A stretch of DNA of 25,646 nt from assembly GCA_021737445.1 (NCBI GenBank), contig JAIPDY010000015.1:1-25646 (forward strand), read 5' to 3'. A program made the position numbers and the translations under genes. The notes below the pieces were generated by a model. That model ran no database searches. It saw nothing but the letters and a program-made list of their open reading frames with translations, and was not told where the DNA came from. How positions within the stretch are numbered: position 1 is the first letter of the stretch; every line of letters begins with the position of its first letter. Shown piece after piece: positions 14,885 through 22,504 of the stretch. The stretch comes from Desulfotignum sp. (GTDB lineage Bacteria; Desulfobacterota; Desulfobacteria; Desulfobacterales; Desulfobacteraceae).

Positions 14885-16104
14885 TGATAAATAAACTCAT
14901 TAAAACAGAAAAAGATTATGATTTGGCTCTTTCCCGCATTGAAGATCTTATGGATGCTGAAGCAAACTCGCCTGAAGCAGAAGAGCTTGAACTCCTTGCC
15001 ACTCTAGTGGAATTATATGAAGATGATAATTGCGCAATGGATTTTCCAGAGCCTGTCCAAGCAATAAAATTCAGAATGGAGCAGCTTGGGCTCAATCAGC
15101 AAAATCTTGTTCCCTTTATCGGGAGCAAAAGTAAGGTTTCAGAAATCCTTAACAAAAAGAGACCATTGACGCTTTCTATGATGCGTTCTCTTTATAAAAA
15201 TTTAGGAATATCCGCTGAAATTCTGTTGCAAAAAACAGGGGCAGAATTCCCTGAAACAGTTCCCAGTATTAAATGGCATCGTTTTCCACTAAAGGAAATG
15301 TCCAAAAGAGGGTGGATTAAACCTTTTAGGGAATCAGAAGATTCTGCTGAAGAGAGCATGCGCCTTTTTATTAAAGATTGTTGTCCGGGTGCAAAAACAA
15401 TCGAAGCTTGTTTCAGGGAGAATTCTGGTAATAGAATTAATACAAAAACTGACACTTATGCGCTCAATGCCTGGTGTATGAGGGTTATGTCTCTTGCTCA
15501 CACAAAACCCCTTCTCAAAAAATTCAACCCGGAATGTTTTAGTCCTGACAGTTTAAAGGAAATTGCGAAACTTAGTTTTTTTGAATCTGGTCCGTTGCTT
15601 GCCCGGGAGTTTTTAGAAAAACATGGAATTTATCTGATTGTTGAAGGACATCTTCCAAAAACATATTTAGATGGGGCCGCATTAGTGTTGGATGATGCGA
15701 CTCCTGTCGTCGGCCTGACCCTGAGATATGACAGAATAGATAACTTCTGGTTTTGCCTTCTCCATGAATTGGCCCATGTAATTTTGCACCTTGGAAAAAA
15801 TAATCACCGTTTGTTTGTAGATGATATGAATGTAAGAATTCCAGAAGACAAAAAAAACAAAAATATTGAGAACATTGAGGATGAAGCAGATTCCCTTGCA
15901 ATGGAATCTTTAATACCTAATGAAATTTGGTCTTCTTCTGCAGCAAAAATGAACCCCACAAAGAAAAACGTACTTGCGTTATCAGAAGATCTGAGAATTC
16001 ACCCAGCTTGTATTGCAGGCAGAATACGTTTTGAAAATAATAATTTTAAGCTGTTATCCAGGTTGATAGGTGCAGGTAAAATTAGAAAATTTTTTGCGGC
16101 CTGA
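14884..16104 (+). CDS. higA: HigA-like antitoxin fused to an ImmA/IrrE-type metallopeptidase
   Basis: A 406-residue protein with three visible parts. Residues 1-50 are an acidic helical leader like that of COG5499 HigA antitoxins (IEDLMDAEANSPEAEELELLATLVELYE). Residues about 55-117 form an XRE-type helix-turn-helix (IKFRMEQLGLNQQNLVPFIG, SKSKVSEILNKKRPLTLSMM). A C-terminal ImmA/IrrE peptidase domain has the zinc motif HELAH at 294-298 and a probable third ligand Glu334 in EDEADSLAMESLIP. Typical HigA proteins are about 100-140 residues, so the peptidase half is an addition. ImmA/IrrE peptidases are known to cleave HTH repressors, so a self-regulating or antitoxin-inactivating role is plausible but unproven. 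It overlaps the toxin gene by one base and shares its A+T-rich composition. Confidence 0.87.
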   Translation: MINKLIKTEKDYDLALSRIEDLMDAEANSPEAEELELLATLVELYEDDNCAMDFPEPVQAIKFRMEQLGLNQQNLVPFIGSKSKVSEILNKKRPLTLSMMRSLYKNLGISAEILLQKTGAEFPETVPSIKWHRFPLKEMSKRGWIKPFRESEDSAEESMRLFIKDCCPGAKTIEACFRENSGNRINTKTDTYALNAWCMRVMSLAHTKPLLKKFNPECFSPDSLKEIAKLSFFESGPLLAREFLEKHGIYLIVEGHLPKTYLDGAALVLDDATPVVGLTLRYDRIDNFWFCLLHELAHVILHLGKNNHRLFVDDMNVRIPEDKKNKNIENIEDEADSLAMESLIPNEIWSSSAAKMNPTKKNVLALSEDLRIHPACIAGRIRFENNNFKLLSRLIGAGKIRKFFAA

Positions 16105-16114
16105 TTCAACAAAA

Positions 16115-16289
16115 ATGGACATCTACAGATACGAAAAGTGTGCATCATGTATCTATAGAGCTTGGCAAATCCTGTCCCCTATCCTGCCGTCACTGCATCT
16201 ACCAGGACAGTCGTAAAGAAGAGCCTGATTCTGATGTATTACAGGCAGTTTGGGGTGTTTTGGAAAATCATTGTGTCTGCCCAGCATGA
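16115..16289 (+). pseudogene. Radical SAM protein N-terminal fragment (probable pseudogene)
   Basis: The frame from GTG at 16140 to the TGA at 16287-16289 encodes 49 residues including VSIELGKSCPLSCRHCIYQD. The CxxxCxxC [4Fe-4S]-binding signature of radical SAM enzymes is Cys12, Cys16 and Cys19. It stops far short of a radical SAM barrel of 200 or more residues. Immediately upstream, an ATG at 16115 starts MDIYRYEK in another frame. Removing the single base at 16139 would join the two as one natural-looking N-terminus, suggesting a frameshift as well as truncation. It is therefore called a gene remnant. A functional 49-residue iron-sulfur peptide is a less likely alternative. Confidence 0.55.
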
Positions 16290-16538
16290 TTCTGAAGGAT
16301 TAAACGAAAATACCTGACACAGGTCCGAAACCGACCCGGGATCTACAAGGAACCGCCTGATACAAAGCAGTGTACAAAAACCGGCGTTGTACTGATAGGA
16401 ACCTAAACTTTCCTGTTCGCCTTCCGGATGACAGAGAATCCCCCTTCCTGGATGAGAATCTGGGTCTTGCCACAGGGTCTGGATGCTGATATAAATGCCG
16501 CTGTTGTGACAAAAACCTTTAAAAATGATGTGGGGCAC
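16290..16538. other. Non-coding stretch between radical-SAM remnant and tmk
   Basis: Together with the remnant this makes a gap of over 430 bases without an intact gene. The tmk frame stays open upstream to an ATG at 16428, but the extra 37 residues (including DADINAAVVTKTFKND) precede the normal Tmk N-terminus and are not recognised. No clear terminator, tRNA or repeat is seen. The promoter for tmk is expected here, but no convincing -35/-10 pair was identified. Confidence 0.4.
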
Positions 16539-17183
16539 ATGGCAGCAGGCAGATTTCTGGTGTTTGAGGGGCTGGACGGGTCCGGCAAAACCACCCAGAT
16601 GGCACGGTTACAAAAACGGCTCACAGGTATGGGCATCGAAGCTGTGACCACATGTGAACCCACGGACGGTCCTGTGGGATCTTTGATCCGTGACATGCTG
16701 GAAGGGCGGATATCCAGTGATCCGCGGACCATTGCAGCCCTGTTTGCCGCAGACAGGACCGACCATCTGGTGAAACCGGAAACCGGGGTGCAGGCCCTGG
16801 TGGGGAAAGGCCGGGTGGTGCTGTGCGACCGGTACTATTTTTCTTCTTATGCCTACCATGCCCGGGACATGGACATGGAGTGGATCATCACCCTGAACAG
16901 TTTGAATGCGCAGATTCTTCGGCCGGATCTGACCCTTTTCATAGATGTGGCGCCTGAAACCTGTCTGGATCGAATCCGGACCGGCAGGCACCGCCTGGAC
17001 ATGTATGAAAAAATTGACATCCTCAAGCAGGTACGCCATAATTATTTTACTGCCTTTGACCGTTTAAGGGACCAGGAAACGGTGGTGAAGGTGGATGGAA
17101 ATGCTTCAGAGGATGCAGTCGAAGAGAGCATCTGGCAGCACCTGCAGCCGTTTGTGAAATCCCGGGGATGGAATCAGACATAA
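16539..17183 (+). CDS. tmk: Thymidylate kinase
   Basis: It phosphorylates dTMP to dTDP. The 214 residues are the normal length. The P-loop FEGLDGSGKTTQ is at residues about 9-20, the DR(Y/H) motif is in CDRYYFSSYAYHARD, and the lid region is RTGRHRLDMYEK. The usual bacterial REPGGT motif is replaced by CEPTDGPVGSLIRDML, a variant that to my recollection is commoner in archaeal-type dTMP kinases. The ATG at 16539 is chosen because it places the P-loop at the standard distance from the N-terminus; the frame is open to 16428. It is followed after 14 bases by the DUF3842 gene, and together with cooT probably forms an operon. Confidence 0.9.
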   Translation: MAAGRFLVFEGLDGSGKTTQMARLQKRLTGMGIEAVTTCEPTDGPVGSLIRDMLEGRISSDPRTIAALFAADRTDHLVKPETGVQALVGKGRVVLCDRYYFSSYAYHARDMDMEWIITLNSLNAQILRPDLTLFIDVAPETCLDRIRTGRHRLDMYEKIDILKQVRHNYFTAFDRLRDQETVVKVDGNASEDAVEESIWQHLQPFVKSRGWNQT

Positions 17184-17197
17184 AATAGCGGGCTGAA

Positions 17198-17623
17198 ATG
17201 GATACAAGACAAACAAAAAAAATCTGTGTTGTGGACGGGCAGGGCGGCGGCATCGGTGCGGTTATCATTAAAAAACTCAAGGACCGGTTCGGTGAACAGA
17301 TCGAGATTATCGCCCTGGGCACCAATGCCATTGCCACTGCCCAGATGCTCAAATCCCGGGCCAACAAGGGGGCATCCGGTACCAATGCCATTATTCAGAC
17401 CGTGAAAAAGGCGGATGTGATCATAGGACCTGTGGGCATTATCATGCCCCATGCCATGATGGGGGAGGTGACATGCGAGATCGCTGAGGCCATCAGCCTG
17501 TCAGATGCAAAAAAAGTGCTCTTGCCCCTGAGCCAGGAAAATATAGACATTGTGGGGGTGGCCGGACTGCCCCTGCCCATGCTGGTGGATGAGCTTATGG
17601 CATCCCATCTGTCTTTTATATGA
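17198..17623 (+). CDS. DUF3842 family protein
   Basis: A 141-residue cytoplasmic protein of unknown function that matches my recollection of DUF3842 (PF12953). The N-terminus KICVVDGQGGGIGAVIIKKL looks like a Rossmann-type strand-glycine-rich loop-helix with an unusual GQGGGIG loop. Further conserved-looking blocks are IIALGTNAIATAQMLKSRAN, IIGPVGIIMPHAMMGEV, and ENIDIVGVAGLPLPMLVDEL. No catalytic motif is recognisable and there are no cysteine pairs. It overlaps an in-frame ATG upstream of cooT (ATGA at 17620-17623), and the two are closely coupled, suggesting a shared role, possibly in metallocentre biology. That link is inference from adjacency only. Confidence 0.8.
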   Translation: MDTRQTKKICVVDGQGGGIGAVIIKKLKDRFGEQIEIIALGTNAIATAQMLKSRANKGASGTNAIIQTVKKADVIIGPVGIIMPHAMMGEVTCEIAEAISLSDAKKVLLPLSQENIDIVGVAGLPLPMLVDELMASHLSFI

Positions 17624-17643
17624 TAATGCAAGGAGATTGCGAC

Positions 17644-17832
17644 ATGTGTGAAGCAAACGCATATTTTAAGGAAAACGAAACCCAGACCCTGATCATGGAA
17701 GCGGTTGACAAGGTGGAGCCGGATGAAGACGGCATCCGTCTTGTCTCTATTTTCGGGGAGCAGAAATTTGTCAAAGGCCATATCCACTCATTGTCCCTGG
17801 TGGACCATAAGGTGTTTATCGCGCCTGCGTGA
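17644..17832 (+). CDS. cooT: CooT family nickel-binding protein
   Basis: A 62-residue protein beginning MCEANAYF and containing the family block GIRLVSIFGEQKFVKGHI and LVDHKVFI. In Rhodospirillum rubrum, CooT is a small dimeric Ni(II)-binding protein linked to carbon monoxide dehydrogenase maturation, with Cys2 implicated in metal binding. Cys2 is present here. The ATG at 17644 is chosen over an in-frame ATG at 17620 because AGGAG (17631-17635) is ideally placed eight bases upstream and because it gives the conserved MCEA N-terminus. No CODH gene is visible in the window. A strong bidirectional hairpin follows at 17885-17932. Confidence 0.88.
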   Translation: MCEANAYFKENETQTLIMEAVDKVEPDEDGIRLVSIFGEQKFVKGHIHSLSLVDHKVFIAPA

Positions 17833-17884
17833 GTGCGTTTGTACAGGCGGAACAGAAGAATAAATCAGAGGTGCCGCTAAAAAA

Positions 17885-17932
17885 AGGCAATGGGGGGCAG
17901 GTGAGAGCAGCCCCCATTGCCTGTCTTTTTTT
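17885..17932. terminator. Bidirectional rho-independent terminator
   Basis: AGGCAATGGGGG (17885-17896) and CCCCCATTGCCT (17911-17922) form a perfect 12-bp stem with a 14-base loop. Seven T residues follow on the plus strand (17926-17932), and a run of A residues just left of the stem gives a T-tract on the minus strand. It lies between the convergent cooT and nfnB genes, so it can end both transcripts. Confidence 0.92.
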
Positions 17933-17944
17933 ATGCCCGGGTAA

Positions 17945-19348
17945 TTACCAGCCGATGGTCAGGTAATCATGCATGGAGTTTGCCGCAGCCCGGCCAGCCC
18001 CCATGGCCAGGATCACCGTGGCTGCACCCGTGACGATGTCGCCGCCGGCCCACACAGCTTTTTTGGTGGTCTTGCCGGTAACCGGATCTGCCACAATATT
18101 GCCCCAGCGGTTCAATGACATGTCCTGGGTGGCATTGGTGAGCAAGGGGTTGGCATTGGAGCCCACTGACACCACCACAAGATCGCAGTCAATGCGGTAT
18201 TCAGATCCCTTAATGGGCACGGGCCGCCTTCTGCCGGAATCATCAGGCTCTCCCAGTTCCATTTTCAGGCATTCCATGCCCGTGACCCGGCCGTTTTCAT
18301 CCCCGAAAAACCGGGTGGGATTGGTGAGCAGCACAAACTCAATTTTTTCCTCCAGTGCATGGTGGAGTTCTTCCTCTCTGGCCGGCATCTCTTCTCTGGA
18401 CCGTCTGTACACCACTTTGACCGATTCAGCACCCAGACGCATGGCCGTTCTGGCAGAGTCCATGGCCACGTTGCCGGCCCCCAGGACCACCACATTTTTT
18501 CCCTTGGCAATGGGGGTGTCGTATTCTGGGAAAAGATACCCTTTCATAAGGTTGGTACGGGTCAGGTATTCATTGGCGGAATAGATGCCGATAAGGTTTT
18601 CACCGGGCAGGTTCATGAACCGGGGCAGGCCTGCACCCACACCGATGTACGCGACGTCATACCCCTCCTCAAACAGCTCGTCAATGGTAACGGATGCCCC
18701 CACCACGGTGTTGCATTCAATTTTTGCGCCCATCTTTTCCAGGGTGGCCACTTCAGATGCCACGATCTCCTTGGGCAGCCTGAACTCGGGGATACCATAG
18801 ACCAGCACCCCGCCGGGTTTGTGGAATGCTTCGAAAATGGTGACATCATGTCCCTTGATGAGCAGGTCTCCTGCCACGGTGAGGCCGGACGGTCCCGAAC
18901 CGATGACCGCCACTTTTTTACCGGTTTTTTTTGCCACTTTTGGAACGCCGCCGGAGCCGTTTTTGCGTTCATAATCTGCGGCAAACCGTTCCAGATAACC
19001 TATGGCAACCGGTTTGTCTTTTTTGCCCAGGATACATCTGCCCTCGCACTGCTCTTCCTGGGGACAGACCCTGCCGCATACAGCCGGCAGTGCATTTCTC
19101 TCCCACAGTCTGTTTGCAGCACCGGAAAAATCATTTTTTGCAATCATGGAAATGAAGCCGGGGATATCCACAGATACAGGGCAGCCTTCCACACAGAGTG
19201 GTTTTTTGCACTGCAGACACCGGCTTGCCTCAAGCATGGCAATGTCACTGTCCAGCCCCAGGGGGACTTCTTCAAAATTTCTCCGTCTGATATCCGGGTC
19301 CTGTTCAGGCATCCGGGCCCGGTCTATTTTCTTTTTTTTATCTGCCAT
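17945..19348 (-). CDS. nfnB: NADPH-dependent transhydrogenase large subunit NfnB (GltD-like)
   Basis: The large subunit of NADH-dependent reduced ferredoxin:NADP oxidoreductase, the soluble bifurcating transhydrogenase. The 467-residue protein has an N-terminal cluster-binding domain with cysteines 44, 47, 52 and 56 (CLQCKKPLCVEGCP) and 91, 95, 101 and 105 (CGRVCPQEEQCEGRC). An FAD fold follows at KKVAVIGSGPSGLTVAGDLL (about 144-163), then an NADP fold at KNVVVLGAGNVAMDSARTA. The end AGGDIVTGAATVILAMGAGR is standard. The same family includes glutamate synthase small subunits, but the nfnA gene immediately upstream and the absence of a glutamate synthase large subunit favour NfnB. A cytoplasmic NfnAB complex supplying NADPH is inferred. 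Confidence 0.9.
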   Translation of the reverse strand: MADKKKKIDRARMPEQDPDIRRRNFEEVPLGLDSDIAMLEASRCLQCKKPLCVEGCPVSVDIPGFISMIAKNDFSGAANRLWERNALPAVCGRVCPQEEQCEGRCILGKKDKPVAIGYLERFAADYERKNGSGGVPKVAKKTGKKVAVIGSGPSGLTVAGDLLIKGHDVTIFEAFHKPGGVLVYGIPEFRLPKEIVASEVATLEKMGAKIECNTVVGASVTIDELFEEGYDVAYIGVGAGLPRFMNLPGENLIGIYSANEYLTRTNLMKGYLFPEYDTPIAKGKNVVVLGAGNVAMDSARTAMRLGAESVKVVYRRSREEMPAREEELHHALEEKIEFVLLTNPTRFFGDENGRVTGMECLKMELGEPDDSGRRRPVPIKGSEYRIDCDLVVVSVGSNANPLLTNATQDMSLNRWGNIVADPVTGKTTKKAVWAGGDIVTGAATVILAMGAGRAAANSMHDYLTIGW

Positions 19349-19383
19349 TTATTCCTCCGTATTACCAACCGGTTGGGTGTTGT

Positions 19384-20217
19384 TTATAAAGCTTTGCATT
19401 TTTCAAAGGCTTCCAGGCTGGTGCGTTCTTCGTCCAGATAGGATGCCAGGCGTTTGGCCAGTTCATCAAAATCCACTTTGTGGCCGTCGAATTCCGGGCC
19501 GTCCACACAGGCGAACTTGGTGTCTCCTCCCACAGATACACGGCAGCAACCGCACATGCCGGTGCCGTCCACCATGATGGGGTTCAGGCTCACAAAAGTT
19601 TTGACATTCTTTTCCTTGGTGATCAGGCTGCAGAATTTCATCATGGGGATGGGGCCGATGGCCACAGCCAGATCGATAGCATCTTTTTCCAGGACATCTT
19701 TTAATACATCTGTAACAAACCCGTGGTGGCCATGGGATCCGTCATCGGTGCAGATGTGAAAATGATCGGATACAGCCCGCATTTTATCCTCCATGATCAG
19801 CAGATCATAGCTTCTGGCACCCAGGATGGTGGTGACCTCGTTGCCGGCCTGTTTCAATGCCCGGACAATGGGGTGGAGCACTGCGATCCCTGTGCCGCCG
19901 CCCACACACACCACTTTGCCGAAATTTTCAATATGGGTGGGTGCACCCAAAGGACCGATAAGGGCAAAATATTTATCTCCCACCTGCAGTTGTTTGAAGC
20001 GGGCGGTGGATTTGCCCACCACCATGTAAATAATGGTGATGGTGCCCTTTTCAGGGTCGGTATCTGCCATGGTCAGCGGAATGCGCTCTCCGGTTTCATC
20101 GGCCTGCAGAATTACAAACTGGCCGGGTTTTGCTTTGCGGGATATGCGGGGGGCATCAATTTCATTCATTACAATGGTGCCCTGGGCCATTTCCTCACGA
20201 TTGACAATTTTTGCCAT
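19384..20217 (-). CDS. nfnA: NADPH-dependent transhydrogenase small subunit NfnA
   Basis: The FAD/NAD(H)- and [2Fe-2S]-binding subunit of NfnAB, in the ferredoxin-NADP reductase/dihydroorotate dehydrogenase PyrK superfamily. The 277 residues show an FAD-binding beta barrel (PGQFVILQA, RIPLTMAD), the NAD-binding VVCVGGGTGIAVLHPIVRAL (about 102-121), and the cluster site VDGTGMCGCCRVSVGG with Cys222, 224 and 225 and Cys237 in FACVDGPEFDG. Asp217 sits where NfnA is known to use an unusual aspartate ligand to the [2Fe-2S] cluster. An AGGAGG ribosome site precedes the ATG. nfnB follows 35 bases later on the same strand. Other members of this family act as sulfide dehydrogenase subunits. Confidence 0.9.
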   Translation of the reverse strand: MAKIVNREEMAQGTIVMNEIDAPRISRKAKPGQFVILQADETGERIPLTMADTDPEKGTITIIYMVVGKSTARFKQLQVGDKYFALIGPLGAPTHIENFGKVVCVGGGTGIAVLHPIVRALKQAGNEVTTILGARSYDLLIMEDKMRAVSDHFHICTDDGSHGHHGFVTDVLKDVLEKDAIDLAVAIGPIPMMKFCSLITKEKNVKTFVSLNPIMVDGTGMCGCCRVSVGGDTKFACVDGPEFDGHKVDFDELAKRLASYLDEERTSLEAFEKCKAL

Positions 20218-20378
20218 TACTTCCTCCTGTTGTCATAAAACATATTGTCAGCAGCATCCGGCTGCAACACTATTTTTTTTAAGGTTTGATGTTAGTTGTG
20301 AAATCAACATTTTTATCCAATAGAGTTTATAAAATCAAGTAATAAAATTGAATAAAATTGCTAAAATCAGCAGAATAA
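20218..20378 (-). promoter_or_regulatory. nfnAB upstream region
   Basis: This A+T-rich 161-base spacer lies between PEP carboxykinase and nfnA on the minus strand. It contains a short hairpin GCAGC-N5-GCTGC (about 20251-20265) and an imperfect inverted repeat ATGTT...AACAT near 20289-20311. No convincing -35/-10 pair was assigned. An nfnAB promoter here is expected from the gap and the strong AGGAGG site of nfnA. Confidence 0.3.
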
Positions 20379-22328
20379 TCAATTTTTCATATCATCTGGC
20401 AGTATGATGGTGCCTTTTGTCCTTTTCCATGCCTGCAGTTCTGCTTTCTGGCGGGCCAGAATTTCAAACAGCCGGTCGGGAATACTGTCCTCTTTAGCAT
20501 AAGCGGCTTCTTGCAGTTCAATGCGCGCAATAATATGGTCCACATACAGGGAAAACTGCCGGTCATACAGATCTTTGGAATAGGGCTTGGCAATGATCTT
20601 TTCAAACAATGACACCAGATCCTGGTAAAGGGGCAGGTTGCCCATGGGGGTTTTAATAGAGTCTACGTCATGGTGCGCATACCGTTCCAGCCATGCCAGC
20701 CAGACCTTGACATCCTTTTTTTCTCCCAGCAGGCGGTCTGTGTCACCTCCCCTGGATTTTTCGGTGAGAAAATAATTCAGCCCTGCCATCACCGGCTGGT
20801 GTGCTTTGCTGATTTTTTTGTTTCCGAAAAACCGAAACTGGGCTTCCATATAATCTCCTAAGGCCCCGGGTATAAACGGGGCATTGGCCCAGGGTGCGCG
20901 TTTCACACCCGTGGCCCCCACCTCGGTGGCCGTGGCTGCTGATACGATACAGGCACCGATGACCACCCCATGATCCGGATCCTGTGCCACCCAAACCGGG
21001 GGCATGGTGTCGGCATCCCTGCCGCTGTAGGTAAACACACGGGTCAGCACGCCTTCTGGATTTTCCGCTTCATCAGAATAATTTTCCAGGCAGGTGGACC
21101 GCAGGGTACACCGGGAATTGGGGTGTGACATGGGCACAGGGTTACCCTTGTCATCTGTCATGCCGGCATGCCATTCTCCCTGGAAATTGATCCCTTTTTC
21201 CGGCACAGGTTCATTGTTTCCCACCCATTGGGGGATCTTGTTTTCATCAATGAGCACATTGGACCAGATCACCTCGTACCCGGACTTGCGCAGTACCTTC
21301 ATGAGCAAGGGGTCGCCCTCCTGGTTCACATCCTCCACAATGCCGAAAATGCCGGCTTCAGGATTGACGGACCGGATGGAGCCGTCTTTAGCGATCCACA
21401 TCTGGGCCAGGTCATCCCCCACAAACAGGTTCCCGGCCATGGCTGTGGTGGTCTTGCCGCATCCGGAAGGGGCCGCGCCGGCAAACCAGGTAACCCGGTT
21501 CGCAGCACCCCTGATGCCGGTGATGAACATGTGTTCTGACAGCTCTTCCCCCTGGTTTTTGTAAACCGCCTTGTCCACGGCAAACCTGTGGTTGCCTTTT
21601 TTGAGCAGCAGGGTGTTGCCGGCATAGGTGCATTTGAAACTGTAGGTGGTCTGGTACTGCCGGTCCATGAACACCCGGGCGTTGGGAAGGTCTTCGGGCC
21701 GGTTCAGTCCCTGGGAATGGACATTGGTGAAAAAATGTCCCAGGGCGGTCACTTCCCTGTCAAAATCGGTATAGGCATTGCGGTACAAAAGTTCGGCACT
21801 GTGGCTTACATAGGCGGAACTGGTGATTTCCAGGGCCGGGTTTGACACAGGTGCGCCCACAGGTCCCCGCATGTAAAATCCCACCATCATGGTCTTGCCC
21901 TTCATGATATCGGTCATGTTGGACCGGATATCCTCCAAAGCGTTTTCCCGGTTCATGCGGTTGGCAAGAGAGGAGATGTGGTCTTCCGGGTTGGCAATAT
22001 AAAAGGTTCTGTCCACGATTCTGCCCTGCTCGCCGGGCAGGTCAAAATGGATGGTGTGGTTTTCCATGGCCAGGGGGTTTTCTTCTCCTGTTTCCAGGGC
22101 CAGGTTCCTGATAAAATCTTGATCTTTCTGTGAGCCGGTGTTGATAAAAATCGTATCCGGATTACAGATCACAATGGCATTGGCAATGCGTTTCAGGATC
22201 TCCGGGTTTTGGATTTTCAGGATGCGGTCCAGCTGAACGCTGTCCATGCGCTGTGTGAAAATTTTTCTGGCATCTTGTGCTGATGTGACTTTCCCAAGTG
22301 CATTTAAAATATCCATATCAGTATCCAT
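20379..22328 (-). CDS. pckG: Phosphoenolpyruvate carboxykinase (GTP family)
   Basis: It interconverts oxaloacetate and PEP with a nucleotide, the entry to gluconeogenesis. The 649 residues are slightly longer than typical GTP enzymes (about 600-620). Landmarks are PALEITSSAYVSHSAEL (about 164-180), the P-loop GAAPSGCGKTTT at 284-295 with the reactive Cys290, kinase-2 motif GDDLAQM at 304-310, NPEAGIFGIVEDVN after 322, and WANAPFIPGALGDYMEAQ near the C-terminus. The P-loop differs from the classical FPSACGKTNLAM of GTP enzymes, so this may be a divergent subtype, and GTP use is assumed from overall similarity. The second ATG (residue 5) is an alternative start. It is separated from nfnA by 161 A+T-rich bases and divergent from the PHP gene. 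Confidence 0.88.
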   Translation of the reverse strand: MDTDMDILNALGKVTSAQDARKIFTQRMDSVQLDRILKIQNPEILKRIANAIVICNPDTIFINTGSQKDQDFIRNLALETGEENPLAMENHTIHFDLPGEQGRIVDRTFYIANPEDHISSLANRMNRENALEDIRSNMTDIMKGKTMMVGFYMRGPVGAPVSNPALEITSSAYVSHSAELLYRNAYTDFDREVTALGHFFTNVHSQGLNRPEDLPNARVFMDRQYQTTYSFKCTYAGNTLLLKKGNHRFAVDKAVYKNQGEELSEHMFITGIRGAANRVTWFAGAAPSGCGKTTTAMAGNLFVGDDLAQMWIAKDGSIRSVNPEAGIFGIVEDVNQEGDPLLMKVLRKSGYEVIWSNVLIDENKIPQWVGNNEPVPEKGINFQGEWHAGMTDDKGNPVPMSHPNSRCTLRSTCLENYSDEAENPEGVLTRVFTYSGRDADTMPPVWVAQDPDHGVVIGACIVSAATATEVGATGVKRAPWANAPFIPGALGDYMEAQFRFFGNKKISKAHQPVMAGLNYFLTEKSRGGDTDRLLGEKKDVKVWLAWLERYAHHDVDSIKTPMGNLPLYQDLVSLFEKIIAKPYSKDLYDRQFSLYVDHIIARIELQEAAYAKEDSIPDRLFEILARQKAELQAWKRTKGTIILPDDMKN

Positions 22329-22504
22329 TCTATGATTTAGAGGGTGTTTTTCCTAAAAATATTCAAAATTTAGATTTTTTCTTCTACCATTTACCAGGTA
22401 AAAATCAAATGATATCTTGCATTTTTTTATAAAAAATGGTGGGCTGCATATTTACAGGCAGGTGAAGTTCTCTGCTGAAAAACAACACTGACAGGAAAAC
22501 AAAA

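Noticed and set aside
16428..16538. A 37-residue N-terminal extension of Tmk
   Set aside because: Tmk proteins begin only a few residues before the P-loop strand, and the extension is unrecognised. The ATG at 16539 gives a normal-length enzyme.
16239..16538. A 99-codon minus-strand frame between the radical-SAM remnant and tmk
   Set aside because: The peptide has a shadow-like composition rich in Cys, Pro and Ser, no visible ribosome site and no recognised motif.
17945..19348. Glutamate synthase small subunit (GltD)
   Set aside because: The family is the same, but there is no large subunit nearby and the partner immediately upstream is an NfnA-type FAD/[2Fe-2S] protein.
18359..19441. A 360-codon plus-strand open frame opposite nfnB
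   Set aside because: It is antisense to a well-supported NfnB gene with all its cluster and nucleotide motifs. The translated product is rich in His, Cys and Phe, with no recognisable domain, as expected of a shadow frame.
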